DNA of 64,000 bases from Setophaga petechia (Eukaryota; Chordata; Aves; Passeriformes; Parulidae). Under the pieces are notes generated by a model, which was not told the DNA's origin, made no database searches, and was given only the letters and a program-made list of their open reading frames with translations. Below are positions 33,512 to 48,024 of the stretch, in pieces; the stretch's first letter is position 1, and each line of letters begins with the position of its first letter. The stretch lies in contig JANCRA010000001.1 in assembly GCA_024362935.1 (NCBI GenBank), positions 54,195,930 through 54,259,929 of the forward strand, written 5' to 3'. Both the position numbers and the translations under genes were made by a program.

Positions 33512-35271
33512 CTCCTTTTCTATGATTCTTGCACTTTTGTTTTGAAGGCTACTTGCAAGGAAAATGAACCCTCATTAGAGGACCACCAGTGATTAAAGTA
33601 GAAATCAAAAGCAGTAGAGGGAATGCAATGGAATTTCCTGGTCCCCTCTCCACTGTTTATGAAAGTTACACAGCTCTTCTTGAGCTGCTCTACTGTGTTT
33701 TAGCCTGATAGCTGTAGCTTTGTTGGCAAGCTTTAGAATCAGTCTTGGCTAGTTGCTAAAAGAGAAAGGCAGGGAATTCAGATCCCAAAATGTTCCGTTC
33801 TTATTGGTTTTTTACACAGTGAGATTTTTGGTAGAAGTTTCGGTGTGTGTGAACTCACTAGTGGTGGTGGTATGTTCTCAGTTTCATTTCTACATGAAGG
33901 ATGTGAATTCATGAGCTTTAGTGTACCCTAGGATCTTCCTGATTATGCCTGGAGCACAGGGCAGTGGTTTTTTACAGGGAGAAAAAGGAAGAGCAAACAC
34001 TGTTGTGTTTTCAGGCAGGTTCTGGGCTTTTCTCCCATCTAAGAACAAGACCATGTTGATGACCCTGTGAATGCAGCCTCTTGTTCACATCAGAGCAGTT
34101 ACATGGGAAATTTGGGATGTGTTAGGACCTGATCTAACACAAATCTTTGACTGTGTTGGACTCTCTCAGTACTTTTGTGAGGTAATAATCAGTAAAAGCT
34201 GGAGATCCAGAAGAATAGTCTAGTCAATAGCTGCTTCACCAGGATTCAATACTAAGAGGTCAATATCCCAGCAAATTAGGAATTGTAATTTGAGGGTGGG
34301 ATTTCAGGAGCCTGAGTTGGGCTCTTTTTTGTTAAGGAGTTGTTTTCTCATGAGGATTTTTCATTTTCTGTTCTTTGAACAAAGTTTTAGTTCTCAGATA
34401 CTTGAAAGCATGTTAGGATACAGGTCAAACCTTATACTTAAAAGTAATCACTTCATTTTGTTCACTGGTTAGGTTCCAGAACACCATGTTTGATTGTTCC
34501 TTGTCTTATTCACGATCTTAATACCACAGCATTTGCTTTTTCCTACAGTTCTTGAGGTTGTCTTTACCTTTCTTGGTTGCATGTGCTTTGTCAGTTGAAC
34601 TTTTTTGTCACATGCTTTGTTATTTGTCTTTAATAGGGTGATTATTGGATAAACAACATTAATTCACAGGCCTTTCCTGATGCCTATATGTATCCATATC
34701 ACACAGTTTTTAAAGCTGTTAATAATGTCACAAGTCAAATTTAATTTCCACCCCCAGGTATTGGTGGCAGGTGACTCTGTCCATATCTCAACTTGTCATA
34801 GGTGAAGTTTCTCTCTTCCTCATTCCAAAGAAAAAATTGATTATCTGGCCTGAGAAAGATAGATAGTATAGAAACAAAAATAATTATTTTAGATCAGTTT
34901 TATGTTGGGTTTTTTATTTTTCTAGTACCATCTGTTTTAATTTGAACAGTCTTGAACATGTGCTCTTGAGCACTAAGGCCTTGATTTTTTTTTTCCTTTT
35001 TCTTTTTTACTGGTGGGAGAATAACTGTGACACACTTCTCCCATTTAAACAGCACTTAATTCTGCATTATTTTCTGTCTCCTGCCTTTCTTCTTTGTGTG
35101 GAAGAAAGGAAATTCATGGTACAGATACTGCCTGAATGGGATGCATTATGGTATTATCAGAGGAAAATCTAAATTCTTTGTTATATAATGTGCAGATAAT
35201 TATATTCCAGGTTAGTTTAGTTTTCTGAAATTTTCTGTGTCAATTAGACTTGAAAAATAAACCCCAAATAT
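33512..35271. other. Anonymous noncoding DNA
   Basis: AT-rich, no recognised gene or repeat family. Confidence 0.6.
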
Positions 35272-35297
35272 TTCTTTCTCTTTTTTTTTATGCTTAG

Positions 35298-35406
35298 GGC
35301 TAGTATTAGAAGCCTGTACCAACAGCAGGCCAGACTCAAATATCAGCTATGGCAACCCATGCATGAAGTTGATGCCTTTGAACTATTTCCTATAGATGAG
35401 ACATAG
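35298..35406 (+). other. Candidate terminal exon with poly(A)-like end
   Basis: A very strong pyrimidine tract (35272-35290, then ATGCTTAG at 35290-35297) precedes an open segment. With one leading base it reads 35 codons (ASIRSLYQQQARLKYQ at the start, FELFPIDET at the end) to TAG at 35404-35406. A second frame is open to a TAG at about 35393 (LVLEACTNSRPDSN at the start). Both look acceptably coding, so the frame is undecided. ATTAAA at 35441-35446 and then 13 A at 35461-35473 resemble a cleavage site or a retroposed tail. No family is recognised. Confidence 0.22.
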
Positions 35407-35440
35407 CACATGCTGTGGTGAGTCAACAATGTATTATCTT

Positions 35441-35473
35441 ATTAAATCATACTTCTTGGCAAAAAAAAAAAAA
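35441..35473 (+). promoter_or_regulatory. ATTAAA signal followed by an A13 tract
   Basis: The common poly(A)-signal variant ATTAAA is followed by 14 bases and then 13 A. It is the same layout as at 12414-12443. Confidence 0.3.
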
Positions 35474-38400
35474 GCCAAAAGATGCTTAATGCCAAAGTGC
35501 ATGCTGATTTTTTTTTTCCTTTTTTATTTTTTTCTTTTTGGAGGGTGGAGGCAGGGAAAATTAAAGTTACAACTTGTAGTAATTTTTAGTACACATTAAC
35601 ATAATGCAGTCATCTTATAATGAGTTTTCCAAGTGTATAATTTCTGCATTGCACAGTTATCAGATGGAGCACATTCAGAATGTGGTTTCAGAGCAAGTGT
35701 TAATATAGCAAAATAATTTAAAAAAAGACCCTGCACATGCAGTGTTCTGAGCACTATTTAAAATGGCAAAATCTGTTTCACTATCACAAAATCTACAATT
35801 TTGGACTGATTTTTGTAACTAATGTTTTCATCTCTTAGATTTGGTGTGGGGGGAGAGGAAAGGTTGATTTGTTTCTCTTTGAGATGACTGAAGAAGTCTG
35901 GGGAGAGTCATCACAGACTTTTTTTGTCATATATCTCTTTATTCTTGGACAGAAAAATAGTGAGAACAATGATGAATATCAAATAGTCTTTTTAAAAACA
36001 CTTTGTAGCTTTAACTGTCTTAAATCTGCTAATTATTTCAATCCATATGTTATACATAATCAGTCATTGTGGTTCTGATAGTTTCTTTAGGATGGTTTTG
36101 GTGTATCTTTTGGGAGATGAGGAATTGTTTTCAGATTTCTCATGTAATCTCAATAGAATTGTCAAAAACTGCAACTGTTACTCCAGTAAGGTGTAGCTCC
36201 AAGTCACTGAAATGTTTCTGTAGGGAGATAGAACTCCTACTTGTAGATGTGGCACATAGGGTGATGAAATGAATGCTCTGGTGACACTTTCAGCCTTGAT
36301 GAAGCTGATGAAAAGGTTTAAAGAGGTGTCAGTGAAATGTATTTGCTTTGAAGTGAGATGAGTTGCAGAAAGCAGTGCCTACTAGAGCACCACTGACAGA
36401 ATTTGTGTTCTGTTGGAATCTAGAGGGTTTCCCAGGGGGAGAAGACATGCCCTGGACATGGACAGTGATTTGTGGCATGAGGAGTCACAGTCTGGATGCT
36501 CTCATCCCTGACTTGTGGACATCCAATGGAAGCAGTACATTTATGTAGAACTTAATAACCTCTCTCTTTTACTACTATGATATTTTTAACTTCTTATGGC
36601 TTTTAGGACCCATTGTCCTAAGGTAATTCTGGTTAACAAGACAACCTTCATCTTGGCTTAATGTCTGGGCTTTAGAAAATGTGACACTGAGCCTTTTGCA
36701 TATGAATGAGTCTGGGTGCCTTTTGCATTTACAATGAAGCCTGAAACCATTTTAAAAAATCTAATATTATTTTGGTTTAATTCTGTGTTTAGGAGCCTAC
36801 AGATAACCTGCTAGTTGTAGATAACGAGAACTTTAAATAAGCTGGCAACAGCAAAGTATGTATGATTTCTGGTAGTTGATGGAGTGGTGCAAATAATGGA
36901 TTTTGTTAACATGTCCATGATGAATGGTTGCTAAACAGATGTTGCATGAAATTTTTATGGTGTTTTGTACATGTTAATGCAATTAGCTGATAGTCATGGC
37001 AGCTCAGTTCCTCTCACCATTAACATTATTAAATTGCTGTGTAAGTAGAAAAATTGTTCTTAAGAAGCTGGCTGATGCTAATCCCCACTCCTGGTGATTT
37101 TGCATTTGGTAGTATATGTAGTGCTAATTTTGGAATACAGTGGTACTGCTGTCTACAAGCAGTTTGACTTGATCATTTGTCCCCCAGGTCACCAAGATGT
37201 CTTTATCTCAATGTTGCAGCTACTGATATTTGCTGGGTGGTATTTCAGGCATTTACCAATGGCTCTGTTGAGGTTACTTTCTGAGTTCAGTGCACATCTA
37301 AGTCACCTCCCCCAGCTCTGCTCTTCCCAATTTAGGTTTTAGAGTGGGTAATCAGTGCAAATACCAGGTTTTCAGAAACAGCATATGAAATGTGTCAAAA
37401 GAACTCAGAGATGTCATAGGGAGAGAGTTGCTTGAGAAGTTTCCTCCCAGATGACACAGCATTAATAGGCAAAATTAGTTCAATATGCTTAACAGAAATT
37501 AAAGACTGTCAAGTCTTGTTGTGAGGCTACAAAAAACATCTGTAGGTGTCTTCAGGCATTTGATGGATTTAAAGCTCTGTCTGTATAGGAACTAGGCATG
37601 CACTTCTGTAAATGTGTGCAACAAATGCAGTTTGAAATCTGGGGCTTATTCTCTCTGTGCAGGCTCTCTCCAGTTAATATTGCTCATTAAGACAGCTTGA
37701 TCATATAGTTTTATTTTGCATTCAGCAATATCTGTTGGTGAAAACACAAGCTTTGCAACTGTAGAAATTGTATGTGAAATCAGAAACCACATACAAAAAT
37801 TAGCATATAATTAGTGAAGTTGAATTAACTGCCAAAGTATTTTAAAAAAGGTCAGGAAAAGAAGCATTTGGAGAACAAAAGTACCTATCAATATTCATCA
37901 CAGAAAAGATCAAGCAAGGAAAAAACTTGGGATGTTCTGTTTACCAAAACACTGATGTTAGTGCCGTGGGCAATGGGTGTTTTTTACAGCTGAGTTAGTA
38001 ATTTTATAAGAAACCACGTGAGAGAAAGGTTTTGCTACATCTATGCAGAGAAGCAAAGTACCTGGGATAAAGGAATTTGAGGGGTTTTTTTAAGTGCTTG
38101 AAAAAAACATTTGAGGATCTATTTTGTAGTGTTTTAGCTTGGTATCTTGCAACCACAGTCACATGGTTTTTTGGAATATTGTGTTGGTTCCTCTAATGTT
38201 CCTCACAGGTGTTAAGTGCATGAGGAAAAATCAGAGGAACTCAGAGCACAGATTTCTCTGAGAAACTTGTGTTCTGCTCCTCTGCCTAATAGAAAAAACA
38301 TGTTTATATTAAATTTGCTGCATATGATAAATGTAAAAACTTACTACCTGTTCCTGATGATGGCCATGTAATGTGCAACACATTTCCCCTTGGAGGATCT

Positions 38401-41349
38401 TGCCTGAGCCTATTTCCAAAAGCTATTTGTCATGTGATCAGCTACATGCAAACAAAGGTTTTCTAGAAGTGAGCTCTTACACTCAACACTTCAGCTGCTC
38501 ATCTTCTCTACTTTTCAAGGGGGCTGAATTTTTTCCAGAAAGTGCTGGGATCTTCACTTTGGGTTACAGATTTCACTTTGGATTATAGAACCACTTGATC
38601 ACCTTTTATTTCAATAAACCTCGCTGGAGATGCTCTTAAAGGGAATTTTCCTGCCTTTGCATTTTTTTGTTGTTGTTGATTATCTTTTTTTCCTTTATAT
38701 GGATTTTCTTTTTTGTGTCCTCAGGATATTGTTTTGCAGAGTATTTTCACTGCCCTTTAAACTCAGATAATGTTATGTGGGTTTATACTAGTAGCTCTTG
38801 TTCTGATTCATACTCCTTCTCCCTCCATCCTTGGTTTGTCTTTAGTTATTCCTACAGTCCCTAAGATTAGTATTTTAATTAAATTATATTGAAATATAGC
38901 ATTGTCAACTCATGCGGTATTTGGGGTTTTTTAGTGCCCTGGGCTAAGTATCACATACATGTGAGAAACTATGAGCTTTCCTTTAGCAAAATGTAGGCTT
39001 TTTGTTTATATTGGTGAAAAAAACTGAAACTTGAGTATGTGAAGGAGTGAGGCTTCAAAAATGTACAGCCCTCCCACCAAGATTATCCCCTAGTGGCATA
39101 TTGGAATTTTGAAATCATATAACATGAGTCTAAGACGTTTGGGACAGATAGTCTTAAAAAATATTTTTTATTTATTTGGAAAGTGAATATTTGCTGCATT
39201 TCTAATGCTTGTAAAGACACAGACATACCATATGTTGTATCTATGTCTGTATTCCCCCAGTAGCTGAACTGGCCCAGCAAAGGTCAAGCTATTTGCACAT
39301 TTAAAAAGTGAAAATAAAATTTATCAAAAAAATTCAAGTACCTGGAGTCTATGTTTGAAGGATCTCTAGTTTAGTTTTACTCTGGAATACTGCTGGACCA
39401 AATGCTTTTATTCTGCCTCATGTCAGTCTCAGCTTACTGAAAAGGAGTGAGCTTAATTTATGAGCTTAAGGCTTTCCTGTGTCAGGCGTGACCTGTGAAT
39501 ATATCCCATGAAATATTTGTGTCTGCTGTATTTTTTGAGTTCCTGGTGGAAAAAATAGCTCTGAACCACCTGCCAGGTTAGTTCAGTATTTGGCAGGCTC
39601 TTCTTCCAACCTTATGGAGAATATCCAGGACTATTGCTGTGGAATATGGGAGTAGAATGTCAGACAAATATCTTCTGAACCTCTGAGTAGTTTTCCAGCG
39701 TGATTCTTATGAGCTGTGTTAAAATAATTTTAATAGCCTGCAGAAGAATAAATGGAAATGCCAAATCAATAGCAAAAAACACCCGGAATGGTGCCAGCAG
39801 AAAGGTGGAAAAGAGACCAAGACAGCAGTAAATTGAGCTCTGCTAATGGGCAAGGCATGCAAACCCATATTTTATAAAGTGGTGGGAAGTATTTTGTGAC
39901 CACAGGGCGAAAGGTTTTGCCTGCTTCCTCTTCAAGGCTTGTCAGTGTGCTGTGTCTCTGTGCCTATTGCTTTGTGGCCTGTCCTTATCAAAAGTGCCTT
40001 TCCTTCTCACAGTTTTTCAACAGGAGCAGAAACCTGAACATACCATGTAGTACTGCCAGCTTTTCCTCTGCTCCTGTGTGTGCTGGAAGGATTGGGGAGC
40101 CCTGGCTGTGGGTGAAGGGTGTTGCTCTTGTAGGGAGGAGCACCCACAGTGCTGGCAGCATCAGCTGCTGCATCCCTGCACAAGGATTTAGGTGGAGCTG
40201 GCTCAAGGCTGCAGTGTGCCAACTGCTGTACAGGCATTAGGTGAGCAGCTTTAAGCTCTTGGGCAGTCATTTCCCAGCTCTAAAAGGGAGTGAAAGAAGC
40301 CAAAGGTGTGGGGGGGTTATAGTGCAATGCAGCAAGTATGACATTAATGTCATGTCCTTCTCTCTTAACTGTCATTGTTGGGATGGAAAGTGGCAGACAG
40401 ATTTGAAAGCACAAAGGCCAAAATGCATGGTGGAAGATTGTCCAGAAGGGTGAGGTTATCCAGAGGTCATTCCAACTTATTGTACATCCCAGCCTCACGT
40501 ACAGCACTTGGTATCCTTCCTGCATTGGATGCAGACTGAAGGTTGGCAGGAGGAGAGGGAACACTGCAGGCATGGTGCAGTACTTGTGCATTCTTAATGT
40601 GTTCAAATCCCGGGTAGAATTAATAGGAGCAATTCACCAGTGAGGAGTTTGAGAAGGTGTACTTATTAAATAGGAATTCCTGAGCTGTTGGATGTTGAAT
40701 AGCTCTAGATTAGTTTTATAAAAATCAGAGTTCTTGAGGCTTACAGTTTTTAATCACTTTAAAGAACAGTAAGAATATAAGAACAGCCAGTAGTCTCACA
40801 GGAAAAATTGATCTAGATAAGACTTCTGTGGCCATTAGCTAAATATTTAGAGAAGAGAAGTAAGAACAAGAAAAGCAATTACCAATGGTTTTCTTGTTGT
40901 GTCCTCCTGTATTCTGTCAGTCTGACTTTGTTTGGACATAGTAATTATTTCTTTGTCTTAAAAATTCTCTTTCCTAATTCACCATTTTCTGCCCAGTATG
41001 TGTTTTATGAGATCTTTTCTAGATATTCAATATGATGATCAAGTTCAGGTTGCATTGAAAATTCTGGGATTTTATTTGTTTTAAAAAGGGATATTTAGCA
41101 TACATATTACCCCTATTCTGGGGGAAAAAAAAATTCTTGTGTGAACCACTGTAAAAATGCAGGGGCCTTAAAAATACTATAAATGTATAAAAGCACTCTG
41201 ATAAGATGTTCTGTTCCTAACAGATATGAAATCATGGCTAAAGTAATATTTAAACAGCAGGCTGTGGAGTAATTTATTTTGTGTATAGCTTTGTGTTTGC
41301 ATGGTTACTATCCCAAGCTGCTTTATCTAGACCAGTGCAGCAAGTAGAG
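35474..41349. other. Anonymous noncoding DNA
   Basis: Nearly 6 kb without a recognised gene. Open frames at 39896-40606 overlap on both strands and have no known domain. A possible scrap of CR1 3' end at about 40437-40475 (ATCCAGAGGTCATTCCAAC) is too short to call. Confidence 0.55.
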
Positions 41350-41391
41350 TAATACAATGGTTTGGGTTGAAGGCACTTTGGAAGGCAGGGC
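41350..41391 (-). mobile_element. Short CR1 3'-end scrap (minus)
   Basis: ACAATGGTTTGGGTTGAAGG followed by CACTTTGGAAG resembles the reverse complement of the CR1 3' terminus, as seen intact at 48025. Only about 40 bases match, so this is tentative. Confidence 0.4.
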
Positions 41392-43010
41392 CTTCTTTCT
41401 GGGGTTAACTGGGGTTACAGAGACTTTCTGATTTGCCTCCTTACTGCCTTTGTTTAAAAATGCAACTGCAGTTAGGTATCCAGCTAGTGGGGCTGCTTTC
41501 CTTGGAGCAGGTGTCAGTGCTCTCCATTCTGGCCTGCCAACACTGCATGAAAGGAGCCATGAATGGGAGGATTTTCTTGATTTATGGGCTGTTAGGATTG
41601 AAATAGAGCACACAAGAGAAGGCAGGGTGGAAATAATTACCCTGTGCTTCACAGAATGAATGTGATGGTTTTTCTTGGTCACACATCAGAACCAGGTAAA
41701 ATAATGACCTAAAATAGTATCCAAATGTTCCTGTCCCTGTATTCTCAATGCAGTTGTTCCTCTGAGCATAAGTGGTTACTGCTATGTCTGTGTATCATAA
41801 TTTTTAACTTCACTTCTTCATACCTAGTTTAAATCAGTATGAACACTATATATGGGATTCACCACCAAAAATTCAGAGACAGTGTTTAAAAATTGACTCC
41901 AACACTTAAAACAGAGACTTGAAGGGCAAGTCAAAAAGAAAATTGCATTTTAATGCTGGTTTTCTTGAAACATAAAATTCTCCCTGAGATGTTCCTGAAA
42001 AAGATATGCATAGCTTAATTGTGAATCATAATGCTACTTAAATGCCTGCATTAATTTTATGTTAGATTTCAGTCATCAGTGCGCAGATAAATGTTTTTGT
42101 GGCATATTATGAATGTTTTATTTGCTGTTGTACTTAAAATTAATTTTTTTTAATCTGCCAAGCTGTGCAAAGAGAATCCCAGGGATGTTTTCCATGACAC
42201 AACACTATCAAAAAAATACTCACATAGTTTTACAAACAGCAATGATCTACAAACCCTTTCATAAAGTGTTTTGAAGGTGATATATCGAGACCTCAATGTC
42301 ACAAACCAGTAGTGCAATTCTCTGCTTTTCTTTTGAGAGTTTGGAAAAAATAAAGACAAGGATATCTCCTTGGTTTTGGCTTCTTTGGGCAGATGTGGCA
42401 GTTGTTGGTTGAGGTTCCATGTGTGGCTCCGTACACAGAGCATGAAGCTCAAACTGCCACGTGGGAAGCAGTGTTGTCAGAACTGAAGTATTCAAAAGCC
42501 TTCAGTGAAACCTTCAGGCTTTGAACTGGTTTATTTTGATTTTGTGGGCTTGTGGGCCACCTTCACATCTCATTGTTAAGGTTTACTCTGAAAATAAAAG
42601 AGATGTAAAACCAAGCAGAACTTGGTGGGGTCCTGGAAACAATGTGAAGATTGATTCTGGTGGAGGTAGATGCTGCTTCAATAGGCTGAAGGCAATAGGG
42701 GCAGTTTTTAAAACAACAAAAAGAATTACACATAAAATGACTCCCTAGAGACCCTTAATCAAACTGTAGCCCCTTGTATGTTACAATGATTTTTATTGTG
42801 TTCTAAGTATAAAAGATAGGACAACACTTAATGTATTCTAAGTCTTATGTCAGGATTAGACTGGCAGCAACAAAATCCAGTGTAATGGTCATTACTAAAA
42901 TGAATTTGACCTCTGACCTCACACCTGGAAATATTACAAGGAAACTTTGTACTGCTCGATGATCAAATTTTAATCATCTGCAAGCACACATCAGTTCAAT
43001 TAGCAGGCCT
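41392..43010. other. Anonymous noncoding DNA
   Basis: No gene or repeat family is recognised. Confidence 0.6.
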
Positions 43011-43465
43011 ACTCCTCTCTGGGGACACTTCACCTGGAGTACTGCACCCAGCTCAGTACATGACAGACATGGGCCTGTCAGGGCAGGCCCAGAGAGGAGC
43101 CAAAAAGATGATCAGGAGGCTGGAGCACTTCTCTTAGGAAAGACTGAGATATACTGGTGCTTCAGCCTGGAGAAAGAAGGCTCCAAGGGAGGAGTCTTCC
43201 AGTACTGAAAAGGGACTTCTAGGAAAGATGTGGATGCTTTATAGTAGGGGCAACAGGACAAGGGGTAATGGTTTTCAGCTGAAGGAGGGTCAGTTTAGAG
43301 CAGATACTGAAACAGATTGTCTAGAGGTGATAGATGCCCTATTCCTGGAAACATTCAGGATCAGTCTGGATGGGGGTCTGAGCAACCTGATCTGGTTGAA
43401 GATGTCCTTGCTCACTGCAGGGGACTGGACTAGATGACCTTTCAGAGATCCCTTCCAATCAAAAA
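43011..43465 (+). mobile_element. CR1 LINE 3' fragment
   Basis: Plus-orientation CR1: CTGGAGTACTGCACCCAGCT, GGAGGCTGGAGCACTTCTCT, TCAGCCTGGAGAAAGAAGGC, AACAGGACAAGGGGTAATGG, and the tail GACTGGACTAGATGACCTTT then CCCTTCCAATC. It reaches further 5' than the other copies and has several small deletions relative to the usual arrangement. Inactive. Confidence 0.92.
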
Positions 43466-46400
43466 GAAAATAAAAGCTTGCTCAGTTGATAAACCAATAG
43501 CCCTGCAGTGGCCTGGTGCTATTGCACAGTGGCTGTCCTCACTGAGCAGCCTGACCTAGCCCTGCCCACATCCTCCCTTCCCCACTGATGGCTCATATGG
43601 ACTTTGGGGTCATCAAGCCTCAGGTTTTTCCTACCGATCCTGCTGGATTACAAAGCCAAATTGCTTTGATCTTGTGATGTGAACCACTTCTGTCCCACCA
43701 CCTACTCCATTTCTTGCTGCTCTAGATAAACACTGCTTCTTTTTTGCTTTGCAATTTAGGCACTGTGTTAAAATACATGTCATCTTCACAACTAACATGG
43801 TTCTCTGAATGCTGGATCTTTCTGCAGAGGTCAGCAGAACTCTGGTTTGGATTTCATTCAGAACTTTTGGAGGGACGTAAAGAAGGAAGCTTGCACTTTT
43901 TACTTCATCCATCAGGATTGCCAGTATTTTGCTTTAGAACCTGCTTGTAATAAAAACAGATTCCAGAATCAAGTTCTTCTTATTTCTGTGCCTTACTGAC
44001 AAAACCATTGTACCTCCTTTACATCCTGTTTTCAGTTTTCAGTGTCCAGTCTTCTTCAGCTGTGTTGCTTTGCAGTTGCATATTTTGCAGTTTCTGTGTT
44101 AGAAACTGTCCTTGAAATGGTTTAGTGGGTGTTTCCCAAACTAAATGCTCAAAGTAATACTGTATGGAATGCCCAGAAGAGCAACTGCATGGTTTTGGGT
44201 TAGATCTACAGGCTGGTTTTGTTTCTAGTACAGCTCAGGGAGGTATGTTAATATGATGTAAAAAACTTCAAAGAAGTTGATGTCTTCAAAACAATACCGT
44301 AAAAATTCAACTTCGAAAGAAAAATTCAGCCTAAACATATAGAGCAAGTTCAGACAAGCAAGTCTGTACCTGGAAAAGCTTGGTTGTGATGAGACTGTTT
44401 ATTGGCCATGCTGGAAAGGAAATAGATTTCCTTGTTTGGGTTGTTCCTTTATTCAATCAGTAAATCCAGACCAGAAATCAGTGGCTGTTTGAGTTATTTC
44501 ACTGGGCACCTTGTCTCTGGATGGGGAAGAGGTAGAACAGACAGCAAAAAAGGAGTGTACCTATGTTCTGCAGGATTTATCATGCTGATTTTTTTTTTCT
44601 CCTGTGTGAGGCACTTGCTTTTGACACTTCAAATTTATGTTATTTATTTTCGATCCTTATGTTCTAGTGCAGAGCTTCCACTTGGAACTGAGAGTTATCT
44701 GAGGGAGAGAGTGCTATGAATGCCTTCTGTTTTTCTGTGAGAAGAATGTTCCTGTCCTCCAGAAATTCTGTGTTGGAGCAATGAGCTGCAGTTTGGAAGG
44801 ACTGTGTATCACTGCTCTGAAGGACAAGCATATGTAAAGATAACTGGCTCAGCAGCCAGATAGAGGCAGGATGGGGATAGATGCAGCAAAATAGAGGCAG
44901 AATGAGTTTTAAACAAAGGAAGACTTATGTTTAACTGTGTCATTATGTTGGATTTATATCTGTTACATCATTGCACTTAATGAGCACATGAGGAGCTTTG
45001 TGATGTTGAATATACCTCAACCCATGGAGAGCTTTTTTCATGTTTATTTCACCTCCATCCGATATTGTTTACAGTAACTAATGAATATATAACTAGCCAT
45101 AAACCCTAAAATGTTAATCTATATTCATGGTGAATAGTATTAGAGTATCTCTTGGTACATTTCATGGTTTTACATTAATAAAACTTTCTACTTTTTACTA
45201 CCATGCAGGAAAATAAAGCATGGTGTCAAGAGAGATTTAAGCCAGTATTCCGTCTCCAATACTGTGTTATTGTGCAGATGGATAACATGAAATTCATGCA
45301 GATAATCACTTTGTTCTTATAGTAAAAAGAAATATTTGGGCTCAAAGCTTCTGCTAGGCTAGTAAGTCATCAGAATAAATAAGATTTCATTGTAGGTTTG
45401 GTATTATGAGTTTATGTAAAATATTGCTTTTTAGTAAGTCATGTATTCATTTTCATTCACTTAGGGTGAGGCCCAAAATACATCTGCCTCTTTATCAAAA
45501 AGAGCAGATGTTGCCATTAAATTGCTCAAATTTACCATCAGAAAATGGTATTGTACTTCTGTTTTGGCACTTAGTCTTTATACCCAGTCATTTTTTCCAC
45601 GTTCAATATCAGTCATTTAGTGATGGCTTCCATATAACACATATAATGGTGATTGGGGGTGGCAATTCTGGAGTTTACTGCAATTTTTTTTCTAAGATAT
45701 AAAATGCTGTAAATTTATGGAATACAAAGCTATTTACTCAGGATGCAGAACTTGGCTCCTTTGTGCATGTGGCATTTTGTGCTATTTTCAGTGCTATAGA
45801 ATTTTATGGCTTAATTGTCTAGCAAAGTGCATCATCAGCATTGCACATTTGCATTGGCATGTCAGTCTTGTTTTTTTAAATAAATAGAATATGTAGTAAA
45901 TCATAACTGGCTTTTCAGAATTAAAATTAGGTCAGTGAATGAATTGATTTGTCCTTGCTTATGGTAAGTGTGTTTGTTTGCAGAGTACCATGCTTGCTGT
46001 TGAGATGTGTTGTAACTGAAGAATTAAAAAACAAGGAGAAGAAAAAGTGAGGATGGTGTGGGACAAAGACAAAGGACAGCAACTTTGACACAGTTGTTCT
46101 TGGAGCCCAGGTTTGAATGCTGTACGTGACATCCTGCAGTATTTTTGCAGGAGACTTTCACACAGTCAGGGTGGGTTTGTTAAACATTCAATAAGTCCAG
46201 TTGACAAGTGTGCTATGCTTGCAGAACCTGCAGCCCAGAAATATGGAGGACAATGCAAAGGGTGTTTGCGTAAGAGGGCAAAAAAAGCCTGGTGCTAATA
46301 TGACATCAAGCCTTTGTCATTGAAGTTGGTTGGTAGGACAAGCAAGTGTCATGGGAAAAATCTGCCGAGGGAACAAGTGCAATTAGTTACCAGCATTTGA

Positions 46401-48024
46401 ATTATTCATCCAAATTAGGACTTCAATCTGTTAATGAAGTTAAGAGTAGGAAAATACAAGCAAGTGTCTGATTCTGGTGGTAGCTCCAGATTGGAAAAAC
46501 TTTTGCCTTCAGCTAAGTTGTCTCAAAGGGAAGTTGTTTTAAGGACACCATGGCTGCATGCAGAAGGGAAGATCAGCAAACCAGTAGAAAACCTTGTGGC
46601 TTTCTGAATTAATGGTGGCTGAAATATCATTAAGGGGAGGGGACAAGCCACAGGCACAGGGAGAGCCAGGCACATGCTGGACCTTAACTGCGAGATTTCC
46701 TGGTCACTTCAGTAGCAGCAGTCTGCTGTAGCTCTGTGACTTTGTTTGTGTTCTCTGGTCCATCCAAGGCCTGTCAGTACTGAGGCTTTACTGTTGCAGC
46801 TGTTCTTATTTTCTCTTTGTTTAGAAGGCATCAAATAGGCTGTTCTATCAAATAATTTTGGTGTATTTGCTCTATCAGGTCTCCTTTTCCCTCTCTCATC
46901 TTGTGCTTGGTGGAGGCTGTTGCGAGTGGCACATGAGGTGATGCTCCAGGAGTGCTGCAGTGGGGAGGGAACAGTGGTGGCATCCTTCTTCCAGGCAAGG
47001 TCCAGCCACACGTGATAGCCACAGCTGACTGAAGTCTCTTGATTTTACTGACAATTTTCTTACTGGCAGTTTTCAACTGGAATTCTGGAGAGAGAGCTGC
47101 TTCCTTTAAGACTTGTTTTTTTAACCTTACAGAATTTAATTTAGATTAAGTAGTCATGTTGATGATTAGTTCTGCTCAGATTGTGTTTGTTGATATAGAC
47201 ATTTGGTTTGGGTCAATATTGGACAACATTAGCCAAAATTGGATGCCTCTCTTCATCTGAAGTCTTGGCTTTCACTGGATATTCATTTTGGGGTTGTTTT
47301 TGTTGGGGATTTCTTGTTGTCTTGTTTTGTTTTTTGTTGTTGTTGCTTCACACAGCACCTACTCACACACCCCTCCCCAGCATGAAGTATCTTTTTCTTT
47401 TTGTGACCATGGAAAACTACCATTGCATTCCCAGACACAGCAATTCTGGGCAGGGAGCAGTACAAGCCCTCAGTTCTAGGGGAGCTTTTTAAAAGGCACT
47501 TCATTTTAGCATCAAATACTTATCCTCTTTTTGAAAACTTTATGAGCAGTGCCTTATCTAAACGGATTTTTTTTTTTTGTTTATTTGCCTCTTCTGGTAA
47601 GCCTCTGAGGTATAAATTGGTGACAGAGTTGGAGGAAATAGAGTGAGTTATTTTCTTTCTGTTTATTGTCTGGAAATGGTCCCGGAGTTCTGCCTTTATT
47701 TGTATACATTGTGTAAGTGTCAGAGCTTAAGCTCACAGAACACATTTGCAGAAGATTTGGGAGTGAAGTGATATTTGTTTTGACAAATGCATTATGGCAG
47801 GTAAAAGCAAATTATTTTGCTCAATTCTTTCTGTACAATAATTGTGTAATCCTCAGTGTTATGTACTTTTATGAGTCCTGAGTTGTCTTCTAAGCAAGCC
47901 ACTTAAAGGATTTTGTATTGTGGTTTGATTAAAGGAAGACCTGTGTTCTCTAGGATTTGCAAAATTTGCGAAAGAATCTTACTGCAAATTTGACATTATC
48001 TCGGTGACTTGGTGACTTGCTCTT
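43466..48024. other. Anonymous noncoding DNA
   Basis: No gene is recognised. A 45-base segment at 45919-45963 between a moderate acceptor and GTAAGT is open in one frame, but it is AT-rich and is not called. Confidence 0.55.

Noticed and set aside
40437..40475. Possible CR1 3' scrap
   Set aside because: Only about 20 bases resemble the family, which is too little to call.
45919..45963. 45-base exon-like segment before GTAAGT
   Set aside because: Modest acceptor, AT-rich peptide, and another acceptor-like sequence only 20 bases after the donor.
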